In this document: piece after piece, positions 34,100 through 43,331 of the stretch
Layout: each line of letters starts with the position of its first letter
Numbering within the stretch: position 1 is the first letter of the stretch
Source: Acytostelium subglobosum LB1
Taxonomy: Eukaryota > Evosea > Eumycetozoa > Acytosteliales > Acytosteliaceae
DNA length: 64,000 nt
Direction: 5' to 3'
NCBI RefSeq assembly: GCF_000787575.1
Contig: NW_012236518.1
Span: 62,001-126,000, forward strand
Notes under the pieces: model-generated
Database searches by the model: none
Told to the model about the DNA's origin: nothing
What the model saw: the letters and a program-made list of their open reading frames with translations, nothing else
Position numbers and translations under genes: made by a program

Positions 34100-35658
34100 T
34101 CAGAGTGTGGCTATGTTGATAAAATATGAGAGTGCAAAATTGTTGACATCATGATGAAGGAACAATGTATCTGATAGTCGTCTGAGTTTGATCATACGTC
34201 TAAAATATCCAGTTCCCGAATTAACTTTTAACAATAACATTAGAATAATAATTGTTGATGGAAGATTTTGAATAAAATACTTGATATTATCTGATTGATT
34301 TGATCCAAACCAAGCCAAACAACGCAATGATGGCAATTGTTGGAATACTTCCAGATCAACTTGTTGTTTATGACTGAACAGTTCCAAACTGGTCAATGAT
34401 TGAGGTAACTTGGAAACATCCAACTTGTCATGATACCCATGAAGTGTCAGTGTTTGGACATTTGGAGGTATGTTTGGCAGTGGGGTGTCACCTTCATCGT
34501 ATGATATTCGAAGGTCGGTGATTCCATTTGGCAGTGATTGTGGGTCCATCTGTCCGTAATGCGAGATGTCAAGCATGCGTAGTGACGCGGGCAGTGTCGA
34601 CAGATTGAATTCCTCAAGCTCTGTAGAACCTAGCATGGTTTTGAGCTTCTCCAACACTGGGAATGATGAGGATGTGATTCGTGAGATATCTTTTTGATTG
34701 ACACGTTCAATAATGAGCTCACGTAGATGTGGACAGTCTGTGTTGGACGAGAGGGACGACAAATCGTGAATGTCGATCTTCTGAAGAGGTCGATGTTCAA
34801 TCTTGTGCGGGTAGACCATGCATTTAAGACTGAGTTTGGTGACGCTGGCCGGAAGGTTGTATACAGGTTGGTTGAAGAAGCTGTCGAGATAGAGCTCAGT
34901 GAGCGACTCTGGCAGTTTAGCACCATCCAGGGGACCTTGTATGCCATCAAGGCTTAGATAGGTGAGCGAGCAAAGGTGCGTCAAGTCTAATGGTGGCTGG
35001 GAGGGAACGAGGTAGTTGAGGGATAGGATGTTGAGTGTCGGCGGGAGGTCAGCCAACACAAATGTAGCATCCGATTCGGGATGAATAGTCACCTCTGTGA
35101 TTGGTATTCTTCGGAGTTGTGATGGTATGGATACCAAATCAGTGATGAGCTCGCATCCTCTTGAGTGCAGAGTGTTGATCATATCAACCAAGATTGGACA
35201 TGACCAAAAGTCATCATCCAAAAGGTCATCAACACTATCTTTAAAATATACACTCTTGATCCTACGGTGCAGTAGATCATGCTTCCATTCATCATCCTTA
35301 CTATCACCTTTATTTGAAGTGAGTGAGTGAGTGAGTGAGTGATTGAGTGTCAATCAAACATACGATTGATTTCAATGTTCAGGTCTTCATTCCCCCATTC
35401 ACCTAGTTCGCCAGTGTATACAAATACTGTTAATTGTTTGTTGTAATGATCATTGTCTATTATCTGTTTATAAGAGTTGAGCAATGGCACTGTTCTGACT
35501 TTATGCAACTCTAAAAAAGTAGAATTCATGTTGAAGTTCAAGTATGTATGACGTTGATCAAACAATCTCTTGCACGACAATGACATCACCAATCGATCAG
35601 CATTGTCATCGAGCTGTCCAACAATCTGTCTCAATATTATTGGAGGTAGTGTATCCAT
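34100..35658 (-). CDS. F-box/FNIP-repeat protein, array member 2
   Basis: Exons 35364-35658 and 34100-35307, phase 1 join across a 56-base intron, 500 aa. The start MDTLPPIILRQIVGQLDDNA and CKRLFDQRH form an F-box-like domain. Exon 2 begins DSKDDEWKHDLLHRRIKSVYF, then degenerate FNIP/LRR-like units: GPLDGAKLPESLTELYLDSF, FNQPVYNLPASVTKLSL, LPASLRMLDIS, LPNGITDLRIS, LPQSLTSLELF, with a conserved end IKLRRLSDTLFLHHDVNNFA. The LPxSLxxL units would pack into a solenoid presenting binding surfaces, with the F-box tethering to Skp1. An upstream in-frame extension to 35781 exists but the MDTLP start matches all paralogues. The region before the start carries the dispersed repeat at 35710-35810. Confidence 0.85.
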
Positions 35659-35709
35659 TACTTGATTATTATTATTATTATCTGTTTTGGTATTATTGAA
35701 ATGACGAAC

Positions 35710-35810
35710 GAAACATCGAAATGAGGGCCATGACAACTTCAAAATGGAGTGCGGGACAAGAGTCATTCTCAACAAACCCAAGTCACTTATACAGATAATA
35801 ATAATCTGTT
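35710..35810. repeat. Dispersed intergenic repeat, copy 1
   Basis: About 100 bases sharing blocks with 42305-42413 in the same orientation, including GAAATGAGGGC, CTTCAAAATG, AGAGTCATTCTCAACAAACC and ACAGATAATA. It lies between FNIP members 3 and 2, immediately upstream of the member 2 start. Confidence 0.75.
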
Positions 35811-35829
35811 TGTTTAATATTTGTTGATG

Positions 35830-37498
35830 TCAATTCAATGAATGAATATCTTGTATTTTTGGAACAGTAAGGCGTGATTGGAGCGTGGCAGAGTCGATCA
35901 TGTAGGAGTGTGCAAGGTTGTTGATATCGTTATGTAGGAACAGTGTATCTGATAGTCGTCTGAGTTTGAATATACGTTCAAAGTTAATGATCCCTGCAAT
36001 CGTTTGAATGTTGAGTTGGACCACTGTTGTTGGAAGATGTTGAACAAGTAACTTGATATGCTCCATTGATTGAAGTGATCCATACCAGATCAAACAACGC
36101 AATGATGATGCCAAATGTCGTAATAGACTTAGATCAACTGGTTGGTCATGTCTACTGAGTCTCAAACTGGTCAATGATTGAGGTAACTTGAAAACATCCA
36201 ACTTGTCACGATACCAATCAATTGACAGTGTTTGGACACATGGAGGTATGTCTGGCAGTGGAGTGTTCCCATATTGGAATGATATCCTTAAGTTGGTGAT
36301 GCCACTTGGCAATGATTGAGAGTCCACAGTTCCATAAGGTGTGATGTCAAGCTTGCGCAGTGACGCGGGCAGGGTCGACAGATTGAATGTTGTTGATGAC
36401 TCGGTGGATCTCAGTTTGGTCTCGAACATCTCCAACACTGGGAATGATGTTGATGTGATCCGTGAGAGTTCTGATTGATCGATAGTGTCAATTGTGATTT
36501 GGCGTAGATGTGGATAGTTTGCGTTGTACGCCAAGGTCGATGAATTCCAAATGAACATTGTGTGTAGCCATTGATGTTCAACCGTTTTAGTGTAGTTTGA
36601 GCTATATAGATAAAGTTTAGTGACGTTGGATCGAAGGTTATACACAGGTTGTCTGAAGTAGTAGCCAAGTTTGAGTTCAGTGATTGATGGTGGCAGCTTG
36701 GCACCGTCCAGTGGCTCGTCTAAGCTGTTCAAGTATAGCGAGGTGAGTGAGCGCATGTGTGTCAGGTCAAAGATTGGCTCGTAGCAAAAGGTTGACTCGA
36801 AGCTTAGGCTGAGGAGTGTTGGCGGTAGATCACCCAACAATACGATTCCTTCATCATCCAAATCAAATGGACGAACTGATAGTTCAGTGATAGGAGCATA
36901 TTGGAGATGTGAAGGTATCGTTGAACTTGATTCTAAATTATAGGCGATCACACAGCCTCTGGAGTGCAGTACATTAAGCAAGTCAACAATGCTTGGAAGT
37001 GTCCAGAACTTATCATCCAAAGGGTCATCTGTACAATCTCTAAACATAACATGTTCGATATTATATTGCAATAGTTCATTCTTCCATTCATCATCATCAT
37101 TATACAGTCCTTGAAGTAAGTAAGTAAGAATGAGTGAGTGAGTGATTGAGCATCATTAGTCAATCAATCAATCAACATCAACATCAATCAATCATACCAA
37201 TTGAGATGGATAAGTCAATGTTGTCCCAGATGCCAGCTCCTGTATCACCTGTGTATAACAAGATATATAATTGTTTGTCTTTATAGTTATTGTCTATTAT
37301 CTGTTTGTAAGAGCGAAGGAATGATGTCACTACTGGTCTGGCCTGTGTCAACTGTTCATCAGTATTCATGTTGAAGTTCAAGTATGAATGACGTTGATCA
37401 AACAATCGTTTGCACAACAATGACATCACCAATCGATCTACATTATCATCTAGATGTTCAACAATCTGTCTCAATATTATTAGAGGTAGTGTATCCAT
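35830..37498 (-). CDS. F-box/FNIP-repeat protein, array member 3
   Basis: Exons 37198-37498 and 35830-37109, phase 1 join across an 88-base intron, 526 aa. Same layout as its neighbours: F-box-like start MDTLPLIILRQIVEHLDDNV, CKRLFDQRHSYLNFNMN, then exon 2 from LYNDDDEWKNELLQYNIEH with FNIP-like units (EPLDGAKLPPSITELKLGYY, LPASLRKLDITPYG, LPSGITNLRISF, LPQSLTSLRLSRHD) and the conserved end FKLRRLSDTLFLHNDINNLA. All frames are open, so it appears functional. Closest relative in the array is the damaged member 4, with which it shares the NDDDEWKNELLQYN segment and DITPYG. Confidence 0.85.
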
Positions 37499-37615
37499 TA
37501 TTATATGTTTGTTTGTTTAATTACTGGTATCTGTTGTTATTGATATCACATTAAGTAATGAAGACTTGTTGGTAAATTGATGTTGGCACCAAATACTGCT
37601 CTTCTTGTTTTGAGA

Positions 37616-38519
37616 GTGTCAGATGAGATTGGGCGTGACAGGGTCGACCAAGAATGAGAGTGCCAGGTTATTGTCATCGTAGTGCAGGAATAGTTTATCC
37701 GATAGTCGTCTGAGTTTGAATCTTCTTCGTCCATTAAAGAAAGGGAGAGTCATTGTCGTGATGTTAAGTTGGACTGTTGGAAGATGTTGAGCAAGATACT
37801 TGATGTATTGAATTGACTCAGGTGATCCATACCAAGTCAAACAATGTAATGATGACAAATGTTGTAACAAAGTCAGAGCAACTCGTTGGTCATCTCTATT
37901 GTCGTGTCTGATCTGCTTCAAACTGGTCAATGATTGAGGAAGTTTGAAAACATCCAACTTGATACCAATCAAGTGACAGTGTTTGGACATTTGGAGGTAT
38001 GTTGGGCAGTGGCTTGTTGCAATGTTCGAATGATATTCGTAGGTAGGTGATGCCACTTGGAAGTGATTGTGAGTCCATCGGACCATAAGGAGTGATGTCA
38101 AGCTTGCGTAGTGAAGCGGGAAATGTCGACAGATTGAATATTGTTAACGGGTCTGTAGATGTTAACGTAGTTGTTAACTCCTCCAACAAAGGGAATGACT
38201 TGGGTGTGATCCTGGACAGACCTGATTGATCGATCTTATCGTAAATTGTGAGTTGGCGTAGATGTGGATAGTTTGGGTTGGACGACAAGTTGGATGGGTC
38301 CAAAAATACATCACTTGTAGCCATTGATATTATATTGCAATAGTTCATTCTTCCATTCATCATCATCCATTCTATCATCTTTAAGTGAATGTGAGTAATT
38401 GAGTGAATGAACAAACGTCAATCAAACATACCAATTGGGATGGATATGCCGAAATCGTCCCTGATGTCATCAAGGTACTCAACAATCTGTCTCAATAATA
38501 TCATAGGTAGTGTATCCAT
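37616..38519 (-). pseudogene. F-box/FNIP-array member 4, decayed
   Basis: A shortened, broken copy of member 3. Exon 1 (about 38430-38519) begins MDTLPMILLRQIVEYLDD but jumps straight to the end of the usual exon (FGISIPI), so the CKRLFDQRH core is deleted. Exon 2 starts at a normal acceptor and reads DRMDDDEWKNELLQYNI before reaching a stop close to 38315; about 200 codons of repeats equivalent to the start of exon 2 are missing there. The following FNIP-like block continues (SNPNYPHLRQLTIYDKIDQ) and changes frame again near 37950, ending RRLSDKLFLHYDDNNLALS at 37616. Multiple independent lesions indicate a true pseudogene rather than a sequencing error. Confidence 0.85.
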
Positions 38520-38617
38520 TGATTGCTATTATATGTTTATCTGTTTGTTTATTTGTATTCTTGTAAATGCAATTGAATGAGTATTGAGAGGGGTGAGGAT
38601 TGATGAAGTATGTTGGG

Positions 38618-40214
38618 TCAGTCAGTGTCTATCAAGAATGAGAGTGCAAAGTTATTGATATCATGGTGTAGGAATAATGTATTTGATAATCGTCTGAGAT
38701 TGATACTTTGTTCATTATTACCAATGGTCGTCTCAATGTTGAGTTGTACTATTGCTGTCGGAAGTTGTTGTATCAATTTCTTGACGTCATCAATTGAATC
38801 TATTCGTTTATAACAAGTTAAACAACGCAATGATTCCAAATGTTGTAATATACTAAGATCAACTCGTTGGTCGAATCTACACAGTTCCAAACTGGTCAAT
38901 GATTGTGGAAGATTGGAAACATCCAACTTGTCACGATACCCTTGAAGTGCCATTGTTTGGACACTTGGAGATATGTTGGGCAGTTGAGTGTAACAATTAT
39001 CGAATGATATTCGTAGCTCTGTGATGCCACTTGGCAGTGATTCAAAGTCCACTTGATTGCATGTTGTGATTTCAAGCTTGCGTAGTGACATGGGCAGTGT
39101 AGACAGATTGAATGTTGTAGATTGATCGGTAGGACTTAGTATGATGGTGAGCGCCTCCAAAACTGGGAATGAGCCAGATGTGATCCAGTAAAGATGTGAT
39201 TCATCGACTTCTGTATATAGTTCGAGCAGGCGTAGATGTAGATAGATTGTGTTGGAGTGCAAGAATGACAAATCGCAAGTGTGGAATCTTTGAAGCGGTT
39301 GATGTTCAATCATGTGCGTGTAGTCCGAGCTCAAGTCGATTTCAGTGATGCTGGCCGGAAGATTGTAAACAGCTTGTTTGTTGTCGTAGCCAATATCGAG
39401 TAAGGTGAGCGATGGTGGCAGTTTGGCACCGTCCAGCGGTTGGTCGATGTCGCCAATGTGTAGCGAGGTGAGTGAGCGCAGGTGTGTCAGGTCAAAGTTC
39501 GGTTCGTGGTGATGGACGTAGTAGAAGTTTAGGCTGAGAAGTGTCGGCGGAAGGTCAGCATACACGATGAACTCCTCCGGTTCGTGAGATGAGCAGCTAA
39601 TCGACAGTTCAGTGATTGGAACATTTCGAAGTTGTGATGGTATCTTTGCACTGGACTTCAATTTATAGATGATCTCACATCCTCTGGAGTGCAGAGTGCT
39701 GAGCATGTCAATCAAGATTGGACATGACCAGAAGTGGTCATCCAAAGGGTCATCCCTACAATCTCTAAACAATACACTCTTGATCTTTAGTTGCAATAGT
39801 TCATTCTTCCATCCATCATCCATTCTATCACCTTGATGTGAGAATGAGTGATTGATTGAGTGAGTGGGCGGTCGCGTCATTTGTGTCAATCAATCATTCA
39901 TTCATACCAATTGAGATGATTAAGTGATACCTTCTTTTCTCACAGTTGCCTTTATAATCTGTATGTATCAATATTGTTAATAGTTTGTTGTTGTTATAAT
40001 CATTGTATATTATTTGTTTGTAAGAGTTTAGCAATGATGTAGATGCTCTGACCTGTTGTATTATACGTCCATCATCAGTATTCATGTTGAAGTTCAAGTA
40101 TGAATGACGTTGATCAAACAATCGCTTGCACGACAATGACATCACCAATCGATCAGCATTATCATCGAGCTGTTCAACAATCTGTCTCAATATTATTGGA
40201 GGTAGTGTATCCAT
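38618..40214 (-). CDS. F-box/FNIP-repeat protein, array member 5
   Basis: Exons 39908-40214 and 38618-39831, phase 1 join across a 76-base intron, 506 aa. It has the array-typical F-box-like start MDTLPPIILRQIVEQLDDNA, CKRLFDQRHSYL and SYKQII, then FNIP/LRR-like units (QPLDGAKLPPSLTLLDIGYD, LPASITEIDLS, LPMSLRKLEI, LPSGITELRISF, LPQSLTSLELCRFD) and the conserved INLRRLSNTLFLHHDINNFA end. All frames are open. As the most upstream member in the direction of transcription and an intact copy, it is the best reference for interpreting breaks in members 1 and 4. Role inferred as SCF-type adaptor; target unknown. Confidence 0.85.
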
Positions 40215-40681
40215 TGTTGTTATTATCTATCTGTTTGTTTTCTCTGTTTTGGAGAGTGGCTCATATAAAATATGACGCCAACTTCGGGGTGCATTGGCTG
40301 GCGGGTAAGGCCTTAACTAATGATTCGCCGAATACCAGGTTTTGCATAGCCCCACATTTAACTTTGTCGTATCCTTGGTTGGCGAGGTCTTAGATTACGG
40401 ATATTTAGATATGCTTGTATTCGATGAATCATTGTTAGGGCCTTACCCGCTTGCCAACACTTTAAATATCTATCTTCGTTATCTTCTGATATTTGATTGG
40501 AGCGAGTGTTCAAAGTACGTCATTTATTCGCCATATATATCTTGGAGTGTCTTGTAACTTTGAGGAAAGTTAATAAATGACAATGGCAACTAAAAACAAT
40601 TCAAACTTGTTAATTATATCAAAAGAATAATACATAATCAAAGATAACATTAAATATTATCTAATATAAATATTATATAAT
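40215..40681. other. Spacer holding an inverted-repeat element
   Basis: This is the divergent promoter region between FNIP member 5 and the membrane-protein gene. It contains the inverted-repeat element at 40291-40463, listed separately, followed by very AT-rich sequence (about 40560-40680) that is the likely promoter of the next gene. Confidence 0.7.
40291..40463. repeat. Imperfect terminal inverted-repeat element (MITE-like or hairpin)
   Basis: The left arm (about 40294-40336, containing GGCGGGTAAGGCCTTAACTA) and the right arm (about 40421-40463, reverse complement containing AGCGGGTAAGGCCCTAACAA) match over about 43 bases with few differences. The arms enclose about 85 bases that also carry a degenerate copy of the arm sequence (TTGGTTGGCGAGGTCTTAG). 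It could be a small non-coding transposon remnant or a long RNA hairpin. No coding content and no clear target-site duplication are visible. Confidence 0.65.
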
Positions 40682-41625
40682 ATGGGTTTATTTTCCTTTA
40701 TCACAAAACCTATCAGCAGAATATTCCAAGGTGTTGGAAGAGATGCTGGGCGTCAAGTTGGTGAAGGATTGACAGGTGCCGCTGATAGACTCTCCGGGAG
40801 TGTGCACGCTGGCAGTGTTAACTTGTCCCAATCGATCTTGGACTCATCATTCAATTATCCAATGCTGGGCTTCATGTGGGTGCAGAACTGACCAGTGCCT
40901 CTGATAGACTGTCCGGAAGTGTCCATGCTGGCAGCAATAACCTGTCAAGATCACTCTTGGACTCATCGATCAAGATCTGTGAAGCTGGACTCCAATCAGC
41001 AGATATTCTCTCAAAGAGTTTCTCCAACACTGTCCTAAGTTCAATTTCTGAACTCACGAGCCAAGGCCATTCCATCGTGCAAGAACTCAACCAAGGCAAT
41101 CTCCATGCCCTTTCATCTTTTGCCGACGAATTGGACAAGATATCCAGGAAAAGATCGGACTATTTCAACAAGACAGCCAGAGAAGCCATCAACACCCTCC
41201 AAGAAGCCACCAACACCGCCCGCACCCAATCAGAAGCCTGGAGAGCTCTTGTAAGAGATCTCTCAACCAACTTGAACTCCTCAATGAGATATGCCGTGAC
41301 GATCTATATGGGAATGTACATTGTTGGCATCTTCCTTGCCGTGGTACTCCATGCACTACTGGTCAGTGATCGAGCAAGCAACATTGTGTTTTCGATCATC
41401 CATTCTCTGTTCCACATTCTCCAGGATTCGATGGGTGCCACCATTCTCTTTGCCTCCCTCTGTTATGTGTTCCATTCAACCCTACTGTCACCAATTGTAC
41501 AGTGCTACCAACAAACCAAGCTGGAGGAGATCAAGAGTGTCCTCAAGCGAAAGAAGGAGGAAGATGAGTTCAAGAAAAGAATGATTCAAAGTCAGAGTAA
41601 GCAGTCCCTAGGATTCTTCACATAG
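40682..41625 (+). CDS. Membrane protein with duplicated N-terminal module; frame change between repeats
   Basis: The first block (40682-40888) begins MGLFSFITKPISRIFQGVGR and carries a module with ADRLSGSVHAGSVNLSQSIL. A second block from about 40860 carries a near-copy, SDRLSGSVHAGSNNLSRSLL, and continues open to 41625. The two lie in different frames, offset by one base near 40850, with no convincing intron between them, so either the first repeat is recently damaged or one base is wrong. The second block continues with a long amphipathic helix region (coiled-coil-like, 41000-41270) and two hydrophobic segments (IYMGMYIVGIFLAVVLHALL and MGATILFASLCYVF), then a basic KRKKEEDEFKKR tail. This suggests a two-pass membrane protein with a cytosolic helical part. 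Family not recognised. Confidence 0.6.
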
Positions 41626-41676
41626 GTAATTCACTAATAACATTCAACTATTCTAGCAACTTCTATTCTAATTAGG

Positions 41677-42100
41677 CACCAAATTTGGTGCAACCCAATC
41701 AATACAACTGAATTCGTAGTGATCCCAGGAACATCAACGGAGTTTAGATTGACCTGCAGATCAGTGGTGAAGGTCTTGGTCATGAGTCACTGTTCCACCG
41801 GCCATCCCACCGATTTGGTTAATCAAGCAATTGATATTAGTAAGTATTGCCTTCTTCATAAGATCACTATCCTTTCACCCTGCTAATCAACAATCAATAG
41901 GGGTGTTCATCAATGGCGAAGATATTGGTCCTTCGTTCAACTGCTCTCATGCAAGAGAGTTTGTTCCTTTCAACAATATAGCTATGGTCACTCGAGAGCC
42001 TGGTCAGTATACCATTGATGTCCGAGCAATGATGAGATTGAATACTAGTCAAGGATATGTCAATGGACTCTATGGAATCATTGAGCACTATGGTGTTTGA
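41677..42100 (+). CDS. Orphan two-exon coding segment, start unresolved
   Basis: Exons 41677-41839 and 41901-42100 join in phase 1 over a 61-base intron (GTAAGT...AATAG) and give about 120 residues from FVVIPGTSTEFRLTCRSVVK to a natural stop. The segment looks like a beta-sandwich: TEFRLTCRSVVKVLVMSH, RVFINGEDIGPSFNCSHARE, PGQYTIDVRAMMRL. Its 5' end is an apparent acceptor (ATTAG, 41671-41675), yet the upstream membrane-protein frame stops at 41625 before any joining donor, so I cannot attach it. It may be a separate gene with an unseen first exon (an internal Met, MSHCSTGHPTD, is possible) or the detached C-terminal domain of the preceding gene. Family not recognised. Confidence 0.5.
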
Positions 42101-42468
42101 TTCATCACTTTGATCTCCTAGTCCAAGTATCATTCCATCAATACTTCAACAACTAATTGTCAATAAACGTATAAATGACATAATAGAAGTATATCATTTG
42201 GGAGTCGAGCGACTTGATATGGATAGATACGGCCAATCGTGACCTCGACGGCGCCATCGAGATGTGATGGCGCGTATCAGGTTCTTTATGAAGAGAATGA
42301 AAGAATGAAACACCGAAATGAGGGCATTCATCTTCAAAATGAAGCGTGGGAGACTGGTAAAAGAGTCATTCTCAACAAACCCAAGTTGTGACAAATACAG
42401 ATAATATCTGTTCATTGTAATAATACTATTATTATTTGATTGTTCTACTTTCTCTCCCTATTGCAACA
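42101..42468. other. Spacer with second copy of a dispersed repeat
   Basis: Contains the repeat copy at 42305-42413, listed separately, then a short AT-rich leader before the TFIIE-beta start. No gene was seen. Confidence 0.6.
42305..42413. repeat. Dispersed intergenic repeat, copy 2
   Basis: Matches the copy at 35710-35810 over its whole length with a few short insertions (for example GACTGGTA before the AGAGTCATTCTC block). It lies about 60 bases upstream of the TFIIE-beta start codon. Confidence 0.75.
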
Positions 42469-42589
42469 ATGACAAAAACAACAACTACAACAACATCAAC
42501 AATAATCTATGATATACTTAAATATTTAAGATCGGTTGATGGTGCACCTGTTATGTTTGAAGAGTTACTGTTGGAAACAAATATCCATG

Positions 42590-42620
<31 letters not shown>

Positions 42621-43182
42621 ACATGTTACACTGGAGCAGTTGATAGAATCACTGCAATCCAATCCAAAGATTAAGTTCTTGGATCAAGATACGATTTGTT
42701 TCAATCCTTTATACAATGTTAAATGTTCATCGGACATCATAGAGTTGCTGTGTGATCTTCATCCTGGAGGCATATCATTGGGCGAGTTGATAAGCTACAC
42801 ACACTCCAACCAACATAAACAACAGATATATAATGATGTAGACAAACTTAAAGAGTCTAAAGAGATCTACGTCATAACGTTCAACAAGAAGTTGGACGAC
42901 CAAATGCTATTCTACAATGATGAACAGTTGAGAATGCCTGTGATTGACAAGGTGTTGACATCAATGTGGATGAGCATTGTAGTGCCCAATGAAGCTGATC
43001 TAGAGACTGTGATGAGGGCTGCTGGATTGACACCAGTAGAGTCTGCCGAGCGGGAGCGTTCAATCAAAGCAGTGGCCAAGCAAGAGAAAAGGAAGAGGAA
43101 GTTTGCTGAGAACAGGAAGAGGATGATCACGAATACTCACATGGAAGGATTTGATCCATATAACGAAGAATCATCATATTGA
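42469..43182 (+). CDS. gtf2e2: Transcription initiation factor TFIIE beta subunit
   Basis: Single exon, 237 aa. The order of conserved elements matches TFIIE-beta: a first winged helix (IIYDILKYLRSVDGAPVMFEELL), a linker with a polyasparagine tract, LEQLIESLQSNPKIKFLD, then FNPLYNVKCSSDIIELLC, the second winged helix with LHPGGISLGEL, and VLFYND-like MLFYNDEQ. A basic C-terminal tail (KRKRKFAENRKRM) and an acidic end (FDPYNEESSY) complete the fold. TFIIE-beta pairs with TFIIE-alpha to recruit TFIIH to the RNA polymerase II pre-initiation complex. The length is slightly short of the animal protein because the N-terminal tail is brief. The ATG at 42469 is preferred over upstream non-ATG frame extension. 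Confidence 0.93.
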
Positions 43183-43331
43183 TAGGTACTTTAATAGATT
43201 AATTAATTAATTGAGTGACTGGGATGGTTCCATCACCAAAATTATAATCAATAAACTGATGATCATTAGTGAGTGTGATCACAATATTGATTGATAGTTT
43301 GTTGCACGTGTCACATTCAATCAAACAAAGA

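Noticed and set aside
35659-35781. N-terminal extension of FNIP member 2 starting MGLLRMTLVPHS
   Set aside because: It is the translation of the dispersed repeat; all paralogues start at MDTLP.
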